From positions 1-35,180 of the forward strand of contig CAMYLP010000009.1 of assembly GCA_947259245.1 (NCBI GenBank): a stretch of 35,180 bases of DNA, in the 5' to 3' direction. The notes beneath the pieces are model-generated. The model was not told where the DNA came from. It worked only from the letters and a program-made list of their open reading frames with translations, and ran no database searches. This document shows, one piece after another, positions 10,134 to 18,115 of this stretch. A program made the translations under genes and the position numbers. How positions within the stretch are numbered: the stretch's first letter is position 1; each line of letters starts with the position of its first letter. Source of the DNA: an uncultured Patescibacteria group bacterium. Its GTDB lineage: Bacteria > Patescibacteriota > Minisyncoccia > Phycocordibacterales > UBA12088.

Positions 10134-10517
10134 GTGGCGTACACTTTACCAGAGATACAGGGCTCACGCAAGATGCGGGAGGTGCTACTCCTTGCCTCTG
10201 TTGTCCTGCTAGCATTCCTATCCTTTGGACTCGGTCGCCTGTCAGCCACCGATGCAAGACCAGAGGTAGCGCTCTGTGAAGCCACACTTGTCCCAATACG
10301 GGAGTCCGCACGTACATCCACGGCAGTGCCCGGGGGCACTCTTGATGCACCACTGTACGCGGGCACGTACGTCGGCTCAAGGCATGGCTCAACGTACCAT
10401 TTTCCGTGGTGTCCCGGCGCAAAGCGCATAAACAAAGAGAATGAGGTTTGGTTCAACTCAAAGCAACAAGCAGAGGATGCGGGGTACCGTGCCGCAAGCA
10501 ACTGTAAGGGGTTATAA
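10134..10517 (+). CDS. membrane-anchored protein with Ada-like metal-binding domain
   Basis: GTG start; TM segment LLLASVVLLAFLSFGLGRL; C-terminal YVGSRHGSTYHFPWCPGAKRINKENEVWFNSKQQAEDAGYRAASNCKGL resembles the Ada Zn-binding fold. Confidence 0.7.
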   Translation: MAYTLPEIQGSRKMREVLLLASVVLLAFLSFGLGRLSATDARPEVALCEATLVPIRESARTSTAVPGGTLDAPLYAGTYVGSRHGSTYHFPWCPGAKRINKENEVWFNSKQQAEDAGYRAASNCKGL

Positions 10518-10525
10518 TGCTATCT

Positions 10526-11557
10526 ATGGGTATACATCCTGAATACCGCAAAGCGCGTCGTAGAGCCATCACCGTTGGCTGGGGATTTGTTTGTATCGGA
10601 TTGCTCGGCATCGTGATGCCCTTACTGCCGGGTATCATTTTAATACTCGTTGGCTTTTCGTTATTGTCGCTTCACAGCAAACGCGCTCACCTGTTTATTG
10701 CTACAGTACGAGCACGCCATCCGGAGGCTGGCGTACATTTGGAGCGCATTGAAACACACGTTGCGCAGTGGTTGAACATCGCAACACACACTCATGAATA
10801 TATACACGTTCCGAGGAAAGGCACGGGTGTGGTGCACGTTCTTCTTGAAGTGTGTAAGCACCAAGAAGGGATCGTGGTCTTGCTGCACAGCGCGCAGACG
10901 ACCAGGGAGGGCGTCGTACAAAACAGCATCGCCGAGGCGTTTCGTGCACGTGGTTTCACCGTGGTCCGCTTCGACGCGTATAATGGTATCGGGGAAGGTG
11001 ATGGCACGTATACCAACCTCACTGCAACCAGCTACAAGGAGGACCTCGAGTCCGTACTGGCATGGATGAGGGAGCAAGTGTGGTACAAACCACACATCAC
11101 CCTTGTGGGACACTCAGTCGGTGGTCTGGTTGCAGGGCTGTATGCGCAAGAACACCCACAGCAGGTGAACGAGCTCTTTCTCCTCGCCCCAACGATATCA
11201 GGTGCACAGTATCGTGCTGCAGCACGGGCTGCGGATGAAGAGGCTTTTCTGGCATGGGAGGAAACACGTCTAAAGTTGGTACAACACCCGCTCACTGGAG
11301 AGGATTACGGTCTCGCCTTCGGGTTCGTGACCGACCTGGACTCACACGACCTCCTGCCACATGCCAACAGCATAACGTGCACGACACACGTGCTTGTAGG
11401 GAACGAGGACACCACGTCCCCCCCGGATACCTGCGAGACTCTGGTGCGGGAAATAGGCGGACACGCCGAGCTGCATGTCCTACAGGGTGTCCCGCACATA
11501 CCACATACACATGAGCACATACGCGAACTTGAACGCGTCTTAGAAGCTATAGAATAA
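10526..11557 (+). CDS. alpha/beta hydrolase fused to an N-terminal two-helix membrane domain (PGPGW/DUF454-like)
   Basis: N-terminal GFVCIGLLGIVMPLLPGIILILVGFSLLS; nucleophile elbow GHSVGG, acid in LVGNEDTTSPPDTC, His in LQGVPHIPHTHEH. ATG at 10526 lies 7 nt after TATAAT (10513-10518). Confidence 0.8.
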   Translation: MGIHPEYRKARRRAITVGWGFVCIGLLGIVMPLLPGIILILVGFSLLSLHSKRAHLFIATVRARHPEAGVHLERIETHVAQWLNIATHTHEYIHVPRKGTGVVHVLLEVCKHQEGIVVLLHSAQTTREGVVQNSIAEAFRARGFTVVRFDAYNGIGEGDGTYTNLTATSYKEDLESVLAWMREQVWYKPHITLVGHSVGGLVAGLYAQEHPQQVNELFLLAPTISGAQYRAAARAADEEAFLAWEETRLKLVQHPLTGEDYGLAFGFVTDLDSHDLLPHANSITCTTHVLVGNEDTTSPPDTCETLVREIGGHAELHVLQGVPHIPHTHEHIRELERVLEAIE

Positions 11558-11561
11558 CACC

Positions 11562-12164
11562 ATGATCGTACTCGACGTTGAAGCATCAGGCACCGACTAT
11601 GAGAAGCACTCCATTCTCTCGATTGGTGCGCTTGATTTCAATGAGCCAGACAATCGCTTGTACTTGGAGTGCCATGTGTGGGAGGGTGCCCACATTGATC
11701 CGGGCGCTCTCGAGGTTACCGGATTCAGCAAGGATGAAGCTACGGACAACAGCAAGCTCACCGAAGCACAGCTCATTTCCCAGTTCTTGAGTTGGGCAGA
11801 CGGTGTCGCGGACCAGACGTTCGCGGGTCAAAATGTCTCATTCGATAGGGACTTCGTCCGCGTTGCGTGTGAGCGTGCTGGGTTGAATTATCCTTTCGCA
11901 CATCGTACTGTTGATACACACAGTCTTGCCTACATGCACTACGTCACGCACGGTCATGTGGTGCCGGAAGATAAGCGTCACAGCGCACTGAATCTAGATA
12001 CCATCTTGAACTACGTAGGGATACCGGATGAGCCAGAGCCACACAATGCACTCACAGGCACACTCTGCCATGCTGAGGTCATATCACGCTTGCTGTACAA
12101 TGCACCACTACTCCCAGAATTCGAACAATATCCCTTACCGGACTCGTTCCATGACCAAGCTTGA
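11562..12164 (+). CDS. DEDDh-fold 3'-5' exonuclease-like protein (DnaQ/RNase T superfamily), last catalytic Asp replaced
   Basis: ExoI IVLDVEASGTD, ExoII AGQNVSFDRDFV, ExoIII position HNALTGT (His retained, +5 residue Gly instead of Asp). Confidence 0.82.
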   Translation: MIVLDVEASGTDYEKHSILSIGALDFNEPDNRLYLECHVWEGAHIDPGALEVTGFSKDEATDNSKLTEAQLISQFLSWADGVADQTFAGQNVSFDRDFVRVACERAGLNYPFAHRTVDTHSLAYMHYVTHGHVVPEDKRHSALNLDTILNYVGIPDEPEPHNALTGTLCHAEVISRLLYNAPLLPEFEQYPLPDSFHDQA

Positions 12165-12166
12165 CC

Positions 12167-12628
12167 ATGTCTGATCGACTAGTAAAATATGTACTTTCGT
12201 GCCTCATCCTTGTTGGACTCGGACTGGGTATATACGTACTAACAGGTGCGCAAGGTGTCGACATCGAGGAGCTGCAAGAGAAGGCGCAGGCGCCGAACGA
12301 CCGTGCTCTACGCACCGTACACGTACAAACATTTGCCATGACACTAGAAACAGCTGATCGTACGATTATAGACACAAGAACTCCCGCGGAGTATAGCGAG
12401 GGTCATCTTAGTGAAGCGAAGAACATAGACTTCTATGCACACGACTTCGAACAACAACTTGCTGCATTGGACGCTGATGCGCCGTACGCTATTTACTGTC
12501 GTTCAGGCAATAGAAGTTCACAGGTGCTAGAGATAATGAGACACCTTGGTTTCAAGGATGTCATAGATCTTCAGGGTGGCATCGTTGCTTGGGAGAGAGA
12601 AGGGAAGGGACTTTGTACAGATTGCTAA
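12167..12628 (+). CDS. membrane-anchored rhodanese-like domain protein
   Basis: N-terminal TM; IIDTRTPAEYSEGHLSEAKNIDF and active-site loop IYCRSGNRSS. Confidence 0.9.
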   Translation: MSDRLVKYVLSCLILVGLGLGIYVLTGAQGVDIEELQEKAQAPNDRALRTVHVQTFAMTLETADRTIIDTRTPAEYSEGHLSEAKNIDFYAHDFEQQLAALDADAPYAIYCRSGNRSSQVLEIMRHLGFKDVIDLQGGIVAWEREGKGLCTDC

Positions 12629-12630
12629 AA

Positions 12631-12660
12631 AACCGGCACGAATACGTGCCGGTTGTCTTT
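12631..12660. terminator. Rho-independent terminator
   Basis: AACCGGCACG-aata-CGTGCCGGTT perfect 10-bp stem (12631-12654) followed by gtctttt. Confidence 0.85.
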
Positions 12661-13121
12661 TAATGGAGTGTAACAGGGCCTTCCTCAAAGGCAGCGTATG
12701 CGACACTTCGTAAATTTGCGTACGTACGTTCGATGATCGCACCGTGAGGTCCGATGGTAAAGTACGCGCAACCCTGAGATCCGTTCAGTCGTACCATATA
12801 CCACCAGCAGGGGGAGTTCTGAAGTCTGCTGCGCAGCCAGTGTGCAATGTTGTGCGATAGTAAACCACGAAACTCAAGGGATGGGTAATAGCGCGGTACA
12901 GATGGTGCTCGCGGATGTTCCTGCGAGAAACATGACACCTGCAGCACCTGACAGCCAAGCTGAACTTCTTCTGTGAACCTGTACTGAATAGTTTGACACA
13001 GTCGTAGAAGCGTATCGAGTGACAGTGTCTCCATCATCACATGACATCCTACCAACGGTATGAAGCAGTTGCGTGAGCTATCGTATGCTTCGGCAATATG
13101 TATGGTCCGTAGCGTATCCAT
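12660..13121 (-). CDS. orphan hypothetical protein (~153 aa)
   Basis: ATG at 13121 preceded by AGGAGG (cctcct on + at 13127-13132) and a TTGCGC-N17-TATAGT promoter; no family recognised. Confidence 0.6.
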   Translation of the reverse strand: MDTLRTIHIAEAYDSSRNCFIPLVGCHVMMETLSLDTLLRLCQTIQYRFTEEVQLGCQVLQVSCFSQEHPRAPSVPRYYPSLEFRGLLSHNIAHWLRSRLQNSPCWWYMVRLNGSQGCAYFTIGPHGAIIERTYANLRSVAYAAFEEGPVTLH

Positions 13122-13151
13122 TGGCGCCTCCTGTTGCCGTTTACTACACCA

Positions 13152-13180
13152 ACTATAGTGAATGCGCTCCTGATGCGCAA
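13152..13180 (-). promoter_or_regulatory. sigma70-type promoter of the 12660-13121 gene
   Basis: On the - strand: TTGCGC (13180-13175), 17-nt spacer, TATAGT (13157-13152). Confidence 0.5.
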
Positions 13181-13243
13181 TACCGAAATGTACATCCACA
13201 AGGTGCGTCCATCAGCACTTTTCATCATGGTATACTAACGACC

Positions 13244-13960
13244 ATGGAAGCAATGCGACCAAAACGGCCGTCAGTAGAGCACGAACTGCTACAGCAGGGC
13301 GACGAAGATGTCAGTCTTACGTCATGGCGGATATTCCGTATCATGTCAGAGTTTGTCGCGGGTTTTGAGCTTCTGCGGCGGTATCGCTTGGCGGCGACGA
13401 TATTTGGATCTGCCCGAGCGCTTCCCGACGACAGATGGTACCAAGAATCACAGAAACTAGGATATCTATTGGCAAAAGATGGCTTTGCCATTATTACGGG
13501 TGGTGGTGGTGGGATCATGGGAGCAGCAAACAAGGGTGCGTATGAAGCGGGCGGGGAATCGGTCGGTCTCAACATACGTCTGCCGCATGAACAGCGACTC
13601 AATAGCTACGTGACCGATTCCGAGACATTCCATTTTTTTTTCACACGAAAGGTCATGTTGTCGTTCGCGAGTGAAGCGTACATATATTTTCCTGGAGGTT
13701 TTGGAACAATGGATGAGTTCTTTGAAATCGTCACACTCATTCAAACAAAAAAAATATCGCGTGTGCCCATCATACTCGTTGGGACCGATTACTGGCAGCC
13801 ACTCATCGAGTGGTTCGAAGGTACGATGCTCGCTAAGTACCGGGCCATCGGCAAAAAGGATACATCGCTGTTTCAGATTGTTGACTCGGCAGAAGAGGCA
13901 CGTGAGGTCCTGCGTGCGCTCGACACAAGTGATCTGGAAACGATAAAGGGTACTGCGTAA
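13244..13960 (+). CDS. TIGR00730-type LOG family (lysine decarboxylase-like Rossmann) protein
   Basis: TIFGSARALPDDRWYQESQKLGYLLAKDGFAIITGGGGGIMGAANKGA and PGGFGTMDEFFE. Start ATG 13244 chosen over 13073. Confidence 0.92.
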   Translation: MEAMRPKRPSVEHELLQQGDEDVSLTSWRIFRIMSEFVAGFELLRRYRLAATIFGSARALPDDRWYQESQKLGYLLAKDGFAIITGGGGGIMGAANKGAYEAGGESVGLNIRLPHEQRLNSYVTDSETFHFFFTRKVMLSFASEAYIYFPGGFGTMDEFFEIVTLIQTKKISRVPIILVGTDYWQPLIEWFEGTMLAKYRAIGKKDTSLFQIVDSAEEAREVLRALDTSDLETIKGTA

Positions 13961-13961
13961 C

Positions 13962-15266
13962 ATGCGACTGCAAACACAGGACACATCCTTGGTCTCTGAC
14001 GGTATCCTCGCTGCGCACTGTGCCAATCTATCAGACTATATCGGCGTACTGCGTGATGCTTGTGCAGACCATACATACAGCTCGCCCGAGACATCGCTTG
14101 CTGCACCCTCAGACGCTTCATTTCGAGAATTGGCGCACAAAGCGGCACGAGAGATGGGAGACGGGGTGCGTACGGTTATCCTGGTTGGTATCGGCGGTTC
14201 TGACCTTGGTACACGTGCACTCTACAATGCCCTCTACGGACACAGTGATACGTTGGTGCAGGAACATACACGAAAGCTCGTTGCTTTCGATACCATTGAA
14301 CCGTCTCTGTTGTCTCGGGTACGTACACTTCTGAACGCCCATAAAACGCCAGAGGAAGTGGCGCTCGTCGTCATAAGCAAGTCGGGTACAACAGCAGAGA
14401 GCATTGCGAACGGTAATGTACTCTTCGAACATTTAAAAAAACGTTTTGGCAGCGAAGCCGCGGCAAAAAGGACGATTTGTATCAGCGATCATGATGCACC
14501 TCTGTCGGTACAAGTGAAAGAGAAGGGGGTGTACCACGTAGCGATGCCCAAGATGATAGGCGGCCGCTATAGCGTCTTTTCTCCCGTGGGGCTCGTCCCA
14601 CTTGCGCTCCTCGGCGTTGACATTGATGCTCTTTGTGATGGTGCTGCAAACGCCGCGCGTGCCTCGACACCCGAGCGTGGGTACGGTCCTGCAGCGGTCC
14701 TTGCCGCGCTCTTGTTCGAACACTACTTGAACGATAGACAGATCCACGAGATGTTCTTGTTCCACCCTGAACTTGAGACGCTCGGCAAATGGTACCGCCA
14801 GCTGCTCGCAGAGTCGATAGGCAAGGAGCGCGAGGATGGAACACGGGTGGGTATCATGCCTACGGTCGCAATTGGCTCGACAGACCTCCACTCGCTTGGT
14901 CAGCTTGTTCTTGGTGGGCCTCGCAACAGATTCACTACCTTTGTAGCAGCACCCACGCGCTGGAACGATTCCGTTGCATACGCACAAGACTCGCCATTTA
15001 CACTGTCCATGCTGGAGAACAAGAAGGTTGGGGATGTGATGCAGGCAATATATGGTGGTGTACGTACCACCTACGGCAAAGGTGAGCTTCCATATGCGAG
15101 CATAGAACTGAGTGACATAAATGAACGTGAGTTGGGTGCATATATGGCTCTCCACATGGCCACAGTGATGTACCTAGGTCGTCTCTTTGGCGTGAACGTG
15201 TTTGACCAGCCTGCTGTAGAGTCGTACAAGACCGAGGCACGGGGTTTACTAACTCAAGAGAAGTAG
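13962..15266 (+). CDS. pgi: glucose-6-phosphate isomerase
   Basis: VGIGGSDLGTRALYNAL, VISKSGTTAES, GGRYSVFSPVGL, GGVRTTYGKGELPYASIELSD. Confidence 0.93.
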   Translation: MRLQTQDTSLVSDGILAAHCANLSDYIGVLRDACADHTYSSPETSLAAPSDASFRELAHKAAREMGDGVRTVILVGIGGSDLGTRALYNALYGHSDTLVQEHTRKLVAFDTIEPSLLSRVRTLLNAHKTPEEVALVVISKSGTTAESIANGNVLFEHLKKRFGSEAAAKRTICISDHDAPLSVQVKEKGVYHVAMPKMIGGRYSVFSPVGLVPLALLGVDIDALCDGAANAARASTPERGYGPAAVLAALLFEHYLNDRQIHEMFLFHPELETLGKWYRQLLAESIGKEREDGTRVGIMPTVAIGSTDLHSLGQLVLGGPRNRFTTFVAAPTRWNDSVAYAQDSPFTLSMLENKKVGDVMQAIYGGVRTTYGKGELPYASIELSDINERELGAYMALHMATVMYLGRLFGVNVFDQPAVESYKTEARGLLTQEK

Positions 15267-15267
15267 T

Positions 15268-16110
15268 ATGTACATATACTTTGACATTGGTGGCACAAAA
15301 ACTCGTGTGTCCATATCACATGACGAGACGACGTTTGAGGAACCCCAGAGTTTTCATACGCCGCAAGATCACAATGAGCTGTTCGACACCATTCTTACGA
15401 TAGCTCGTAAGCTGGGCGGCGGCGCTGACATAGAAGGTGCCGGTGGCGGTGTCGCAGCATCCGTCGACCGTGGAAAGAATGCTCTCTGCTGGGGTCCGAA
15501 CTTGCCGCAGGATTGGTTTGACATACCGTTCACCGAGAAGTTTGCGCAGGCACTTGGCTGTCCCGTCTTTATTGACAACGACACTGCCGTTATTGGAATG
15601 GGCGAGGCAGCACATGGTGCCGGCAAAGGATACGAAGTTATGGTCTACATGACCATATCAACAGGTGTCGGTGGCGCCCGTATCGTGAACGGCAAAAGTG
15701 AATCTACAGGACGAAGCTCAGAGCCGGGTTGGCAGTACATCGACTACGACAATACTGCATGCGACAACTGTGAATCGGGTAACGTACAGATCTTGCTCTC
15801 TGGCTCGAACATGGAGAAGAGATTCAATATGAAACCATATGAGATACATGACGAAGCTGTATGGGAACGGTACGCAGAGTGGACCGGGTACATGCTCGCA
15901 AACTCCGCTGTACACTGGACGCCGGATGCGTTCGTCATGGGTGGGTCCATGATCACGGGTGACCCAGCGATACCGGTGGACAGAATAGCACACCACCTCC
16001 AAAGAGTGCTCGTAAACGCACAGATGCCGGAGGTAAAAATTGCCACGCTCGGAGACTTCGGGGGTATATACGGTGCCATGGAATTCGTACGTTACAGAAT
16101 AGCTCAGTAA
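15268..16110 (+). CDS. ROK family protein (sugar kinase-like)
   Basis: FDIGGTKTRVSI, FIDNDTAVIGMGEAAHGAGKG, TISTGVGGARIVNG, Cys-containing TACDNCESG segment. Confidence 0.92.
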   Translation: MYIYFDIGGTKTRVSISHDETTFEEPQSFHTPQDHNELFDTILTIARKLGGGADIEGAGGGVAASVDRGKNALCWGPNLPQDWFDIPFTEKFAQALGCPVFIDNDTAVIGMGEAAHGAGKGYEVMVYMTISTGVGGARIVNGKSESTGRSSEPGWQYIDYDNTACDNCESGNVQILLSGSNMEKRFNMKPYEIHDEAVWERYAEWTGYMLANSAVHWTPDAFVMGGSMITGDPAIPVDRIAHHLQRVLVNAQMPEVKIATLGDFGGIYGAMEFVRYRIAQ

Positions 16111-16183
16111 AGCGCTATTTCAGCCTCGCTCTGCTGACTCAGTCGCAACACTTGACAACATAATATTAGGACACGCGTAGCTA

Positions 16184-16810
16184 TTGCGTGTCAATAGTTT
16201 TTATGCTATGCTTGGGGTGCCCCCAGCAGCACTGCTGTGGTTTTTTTATTTCCTCAATGGTGCGCTGGTGAGGGTGGTCCACCAAGTGATTGGTAGGGCG
16301 CTTACATTTAAGAAACGGCTTATTTTAGGTACGCTCATTGCTTATGGTGTCGCACTTGCAGTACAGGTGACCACCATGCCCACGGTAGCTATTGAACTTG
16401 AGACAGCGAGTGAAGCGCGTGCAGCAACACGCACGGAAACTCGTACCAGTGCAGAAAAGCGTGTAGACGAACATGCGCACGTGACACAGGAGCAGTCAAC
16501 TGAAGCGGCCGTTCGTCGATACTTTAGCGACGTGCCGATCATGGCTGAAGTGGCTCGTTGTGAATCAAGATTTAACCATTTGAATCCTACGACCGGTACT
16601 GTCCTTCGTGGTATCGTTAACAATAGTGATGTTGGTGTCATGCAGATAAACACCTATTATCACGGTGACACCGCTCGTATCTTGGACCTAGACCTTCATG
16701 ACTTTGAAGACAACATGGCATATGCTCGCTATCTCTACGAGAGAGAGGGAACACAGCCATGGAGCGCTTCACGCGGGTGTTGGGGAAGCCACCACCTTGC
16801 AATGCGTTAA
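16184..16810 (+). CDS. membrane-anchored SLT-like lytic transglycosylase
   Basis: N-terminal TM; PIMAEVARCESRFNHLN (catalytic Glu), VGVMQINTYYH, DFEDNMAYARYLYEREGTQPWSAS. True start may be ATG 16208. Confidence 0.8.
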   Translation: MRVNSFYAMLGVPPAALLWFFYFLNGALVRVVHQVIGRALTFKKRLILGTLIAYGVALAVQVTTMPTVAIELETASEARAATRTETRTSAEKRVDEHAHVTQEQSTEAAVRRYFSDVPIMAEVARCESRFNHLNPTTGTVLRGIVNNSDVGVMQINTYYHGDTARILDLDLHDFEDNMAYARYLYEREGTQPWSASRGCWGSHHLAMR

Positions 16811-16837
16811 TCGCACATCATATAGTCAATGGTAATT

Positions 16838-17023
16838 ATGGATTGGCATACGCTACTTAAGATAGTCTCCGGCATATTTGTTGTGCCGCTCGCCATAATT
16901 GCTCGTCAAGTGTGGCCGTGGTGGGAAAGGACACCGATTGCGTTACGCATCATCAGTGGCATATTTATTCTCCCGTTCGTCGGTATTGCAGCACTCCTTA
17001 GCAACTGGTGGAATACATACTGA
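16838..17023 (+). CDS. small membrane protein (~61 aa)
   Basis: Two hydrophobic segments with a repeated pattern (IVSGIFVVPLAIIARQVWPWW / IISGIFILPFVGIAALLSNWW); ORF opens at 16829, second ATG 16838. Confidence 0.6.
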   Translation: MDWHTLLKIVSGIFVVPLAIIARQVWPWWERTPIALRIISGIFILPFVGIAALLSNWWNTY

Positions 17024-17047
17024 CACGTAGTGTGCGAGATAAATAAG

Positions 17048-17081
17048 CTCCCGCTCCGTCACAGGAGAGGGAGATTTTTTT
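17048..17081 (+). terminator. Rho-independent terminator
   Basis: CTCCCGCTCC-gtcaca-GGAGAGGGAG (one mismatch) followed by a TTTTTTT. Confidence 0.8.
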
Positions 17082-17164
17082 GTCTCACACAAGGTCATTG
17101 TGTCGATTGACACCGTCACGCACACGAGTATCCTTGGTCCAGGTACCGCCACGGAGAACCGCCA

Positions 17165-17476
17165 ATGTTCAAGACCATTCGACGTTTTGCACAATGTTCA
17201 TTCAACCACTGCGAACTCGCATATCGTTTCCTACGCAACAGACCTTTGCAGTTCAACATCCTGGACGATGCTGAGGGTACGTCCGTAGGAGACATCCTGC
17301 ATGTGTATCATCCTTCGACCCACGATATGCAGTACTGGGCATGCGCAGGGAAGTTAACCCAACATGTCCTGCGAGGTGGACTGAAAGGCGACGTAGATAG
17401 TTTTCGCATCATGGATCATCAAGTAGATCACAAACACTACGCCGCACTGACCATAATCCAACCCTGCAAGCAATAG
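17165..17476 (+). CDS. orphan hypothetical protein (103 aa)
   Basis: Isolated ORF between two strong terminators; GGAGA ~10 nt before the ATG; no family recognised. Confidence 0.5.
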   Translation: MFKTIRRFAQCSFNHCELAYRFLRNRPLQFNILDDAEGTSVGDILHVYHPSTHDMQYWACAGKLTQHVLRGGLKGDVDSFRIMDHQVDHKHYAALTIIQPCKQ

Positions 17477-17480
17477 GGGA

Positions 17481-17515
17481 GGCCCGCCAGAGAGACTTAT
17501 GGCGGGCCATTCTTT
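17481..17515 (+). terminator. Rho-independent terminator
   Basis: GGCCCGCCA-(10 nt)-TGGCGGGCC perfect 9-bp stem (17481-17489 / 17500-17508) followed by attcttt. Confidence 0.75.
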
Positions 17516-17598
17516 GACACCCATACGTCGCACAATATATCTTTTACGACATAGATATGTACGGCAAAAGGTCTTCTGTGGACGAGTGCTGTGTAAAG

Positions 17599-17607
17599 TT
17601 ATCCACA
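17599..17607 (+). promoter_or_regulatory. exact DnaA-box consensus match TTATCCACA
   Basis: Sequence gtgtaaagTTATCCACAcatgc in the intergenic region; a single box only. Confidence 0.4.
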
Positions 17608-17667
17608 CATGCATGTTTTTGTTCAGTCTCGTCTAATCCATGATCCTCTGCATCAAACAAGTTCTGT

Positions 17668-17748
17668 ACACAAAGATACACACGCATAAGTGACTAAGAC
17701 CGGCAAAGCGGCCTTGGAGCGGTCACTTATGCGTGTGTATCTTTGTGT
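17668..17748. repeat. perfect 27-bp inverted repeat with 27-nt loop
   Basis: Left ACACAAAGATACACACGCATAAGTGAC (17668-17694), right GTCACTTATGCGTGTGTATCTTTGTGT (17722-17748): exact reverse complements. Confidence 0.97.
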
Positions 17749-17832
17749 GTATTCGTACCTCCCTCCTCTTCCCTACAAACTCCCCTGCTTTAATGTCGCA
17801 CAATATGCGCGCATGGTTTTTCAATCGTAATC

Positions 17833-18081
17833 CTACTCAGGTAGGTGCCGAGTGAAGTGCTTCTTCAGTGTGTCGTCGAGTGCCTTCTGGAAGCGCATCG
17901 CATGCTTCGGTGCGAACACCAGCTCGCTGACTAATGTTCCTCTCCCTTCCTCTGGGCGCACAAGTGCGCATTGTAAGATAACCTCCTCATCGGTCACATT
18001 TATCTTCACACTGTTCACGTACATGGGCTTTGCGTCAGCTGGTACGTTTATCTTTATCTGCTTCTTTTGTTCCTCGGACAT
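17833..18081 (-). CDS. DUF3467 family protein
   Basis: 82 aa: MYVNSVKINVTDEEVILQCALVRPEEGRGTLVSELVFAPKHAMRFQKALDDTLKKH matches the DUF3467 pattern. Confidence 0.8.
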   Translation of the reverse strand: MSEEQKKQIKINVPADAKPMYVNSVKINVTDEEVILQCALVRPEEGRGTLVSELVFAPKHAMRFQKALDDTLKKHFTRHLPE

Positions 18082-18115
18082 GTCTATGTATGTTAGTTAT
18101 GAGTAAGTACTCCGG

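Larger units (their letters stand above)
17527..17806. repeat. 12-bp direct repeat GTCGCACAATAT bracketing the non-coding locus
   Basis: Identical copies at 17527-17538 and 17795-17806. Confidence 0.8.

Noticed and set aside
17599-17607. oriC assignment from the exact DnaA box TTATCCACA
   Set aside because: Only one exact box, no dnaA/dnaN nearby, no clear AT-rich unwinding repeats, and flanking genes converge rather than diverge.
17668-17748. Transposon or MITE call for the long inverted repeat
   Set aside because: No adjoining target-site duplication and no transposase; second copies cannot be tested within this window.
17785-17815. Possible dif-like site on the minus strand (CATGCGCGCATATTGTGCGACATTAAAG)
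   Set aside because: Aligned by eye to E. coli dif it matches only about half of the positions, and XerC/XerD arm spacing is wrong; not distinguishable from chance.
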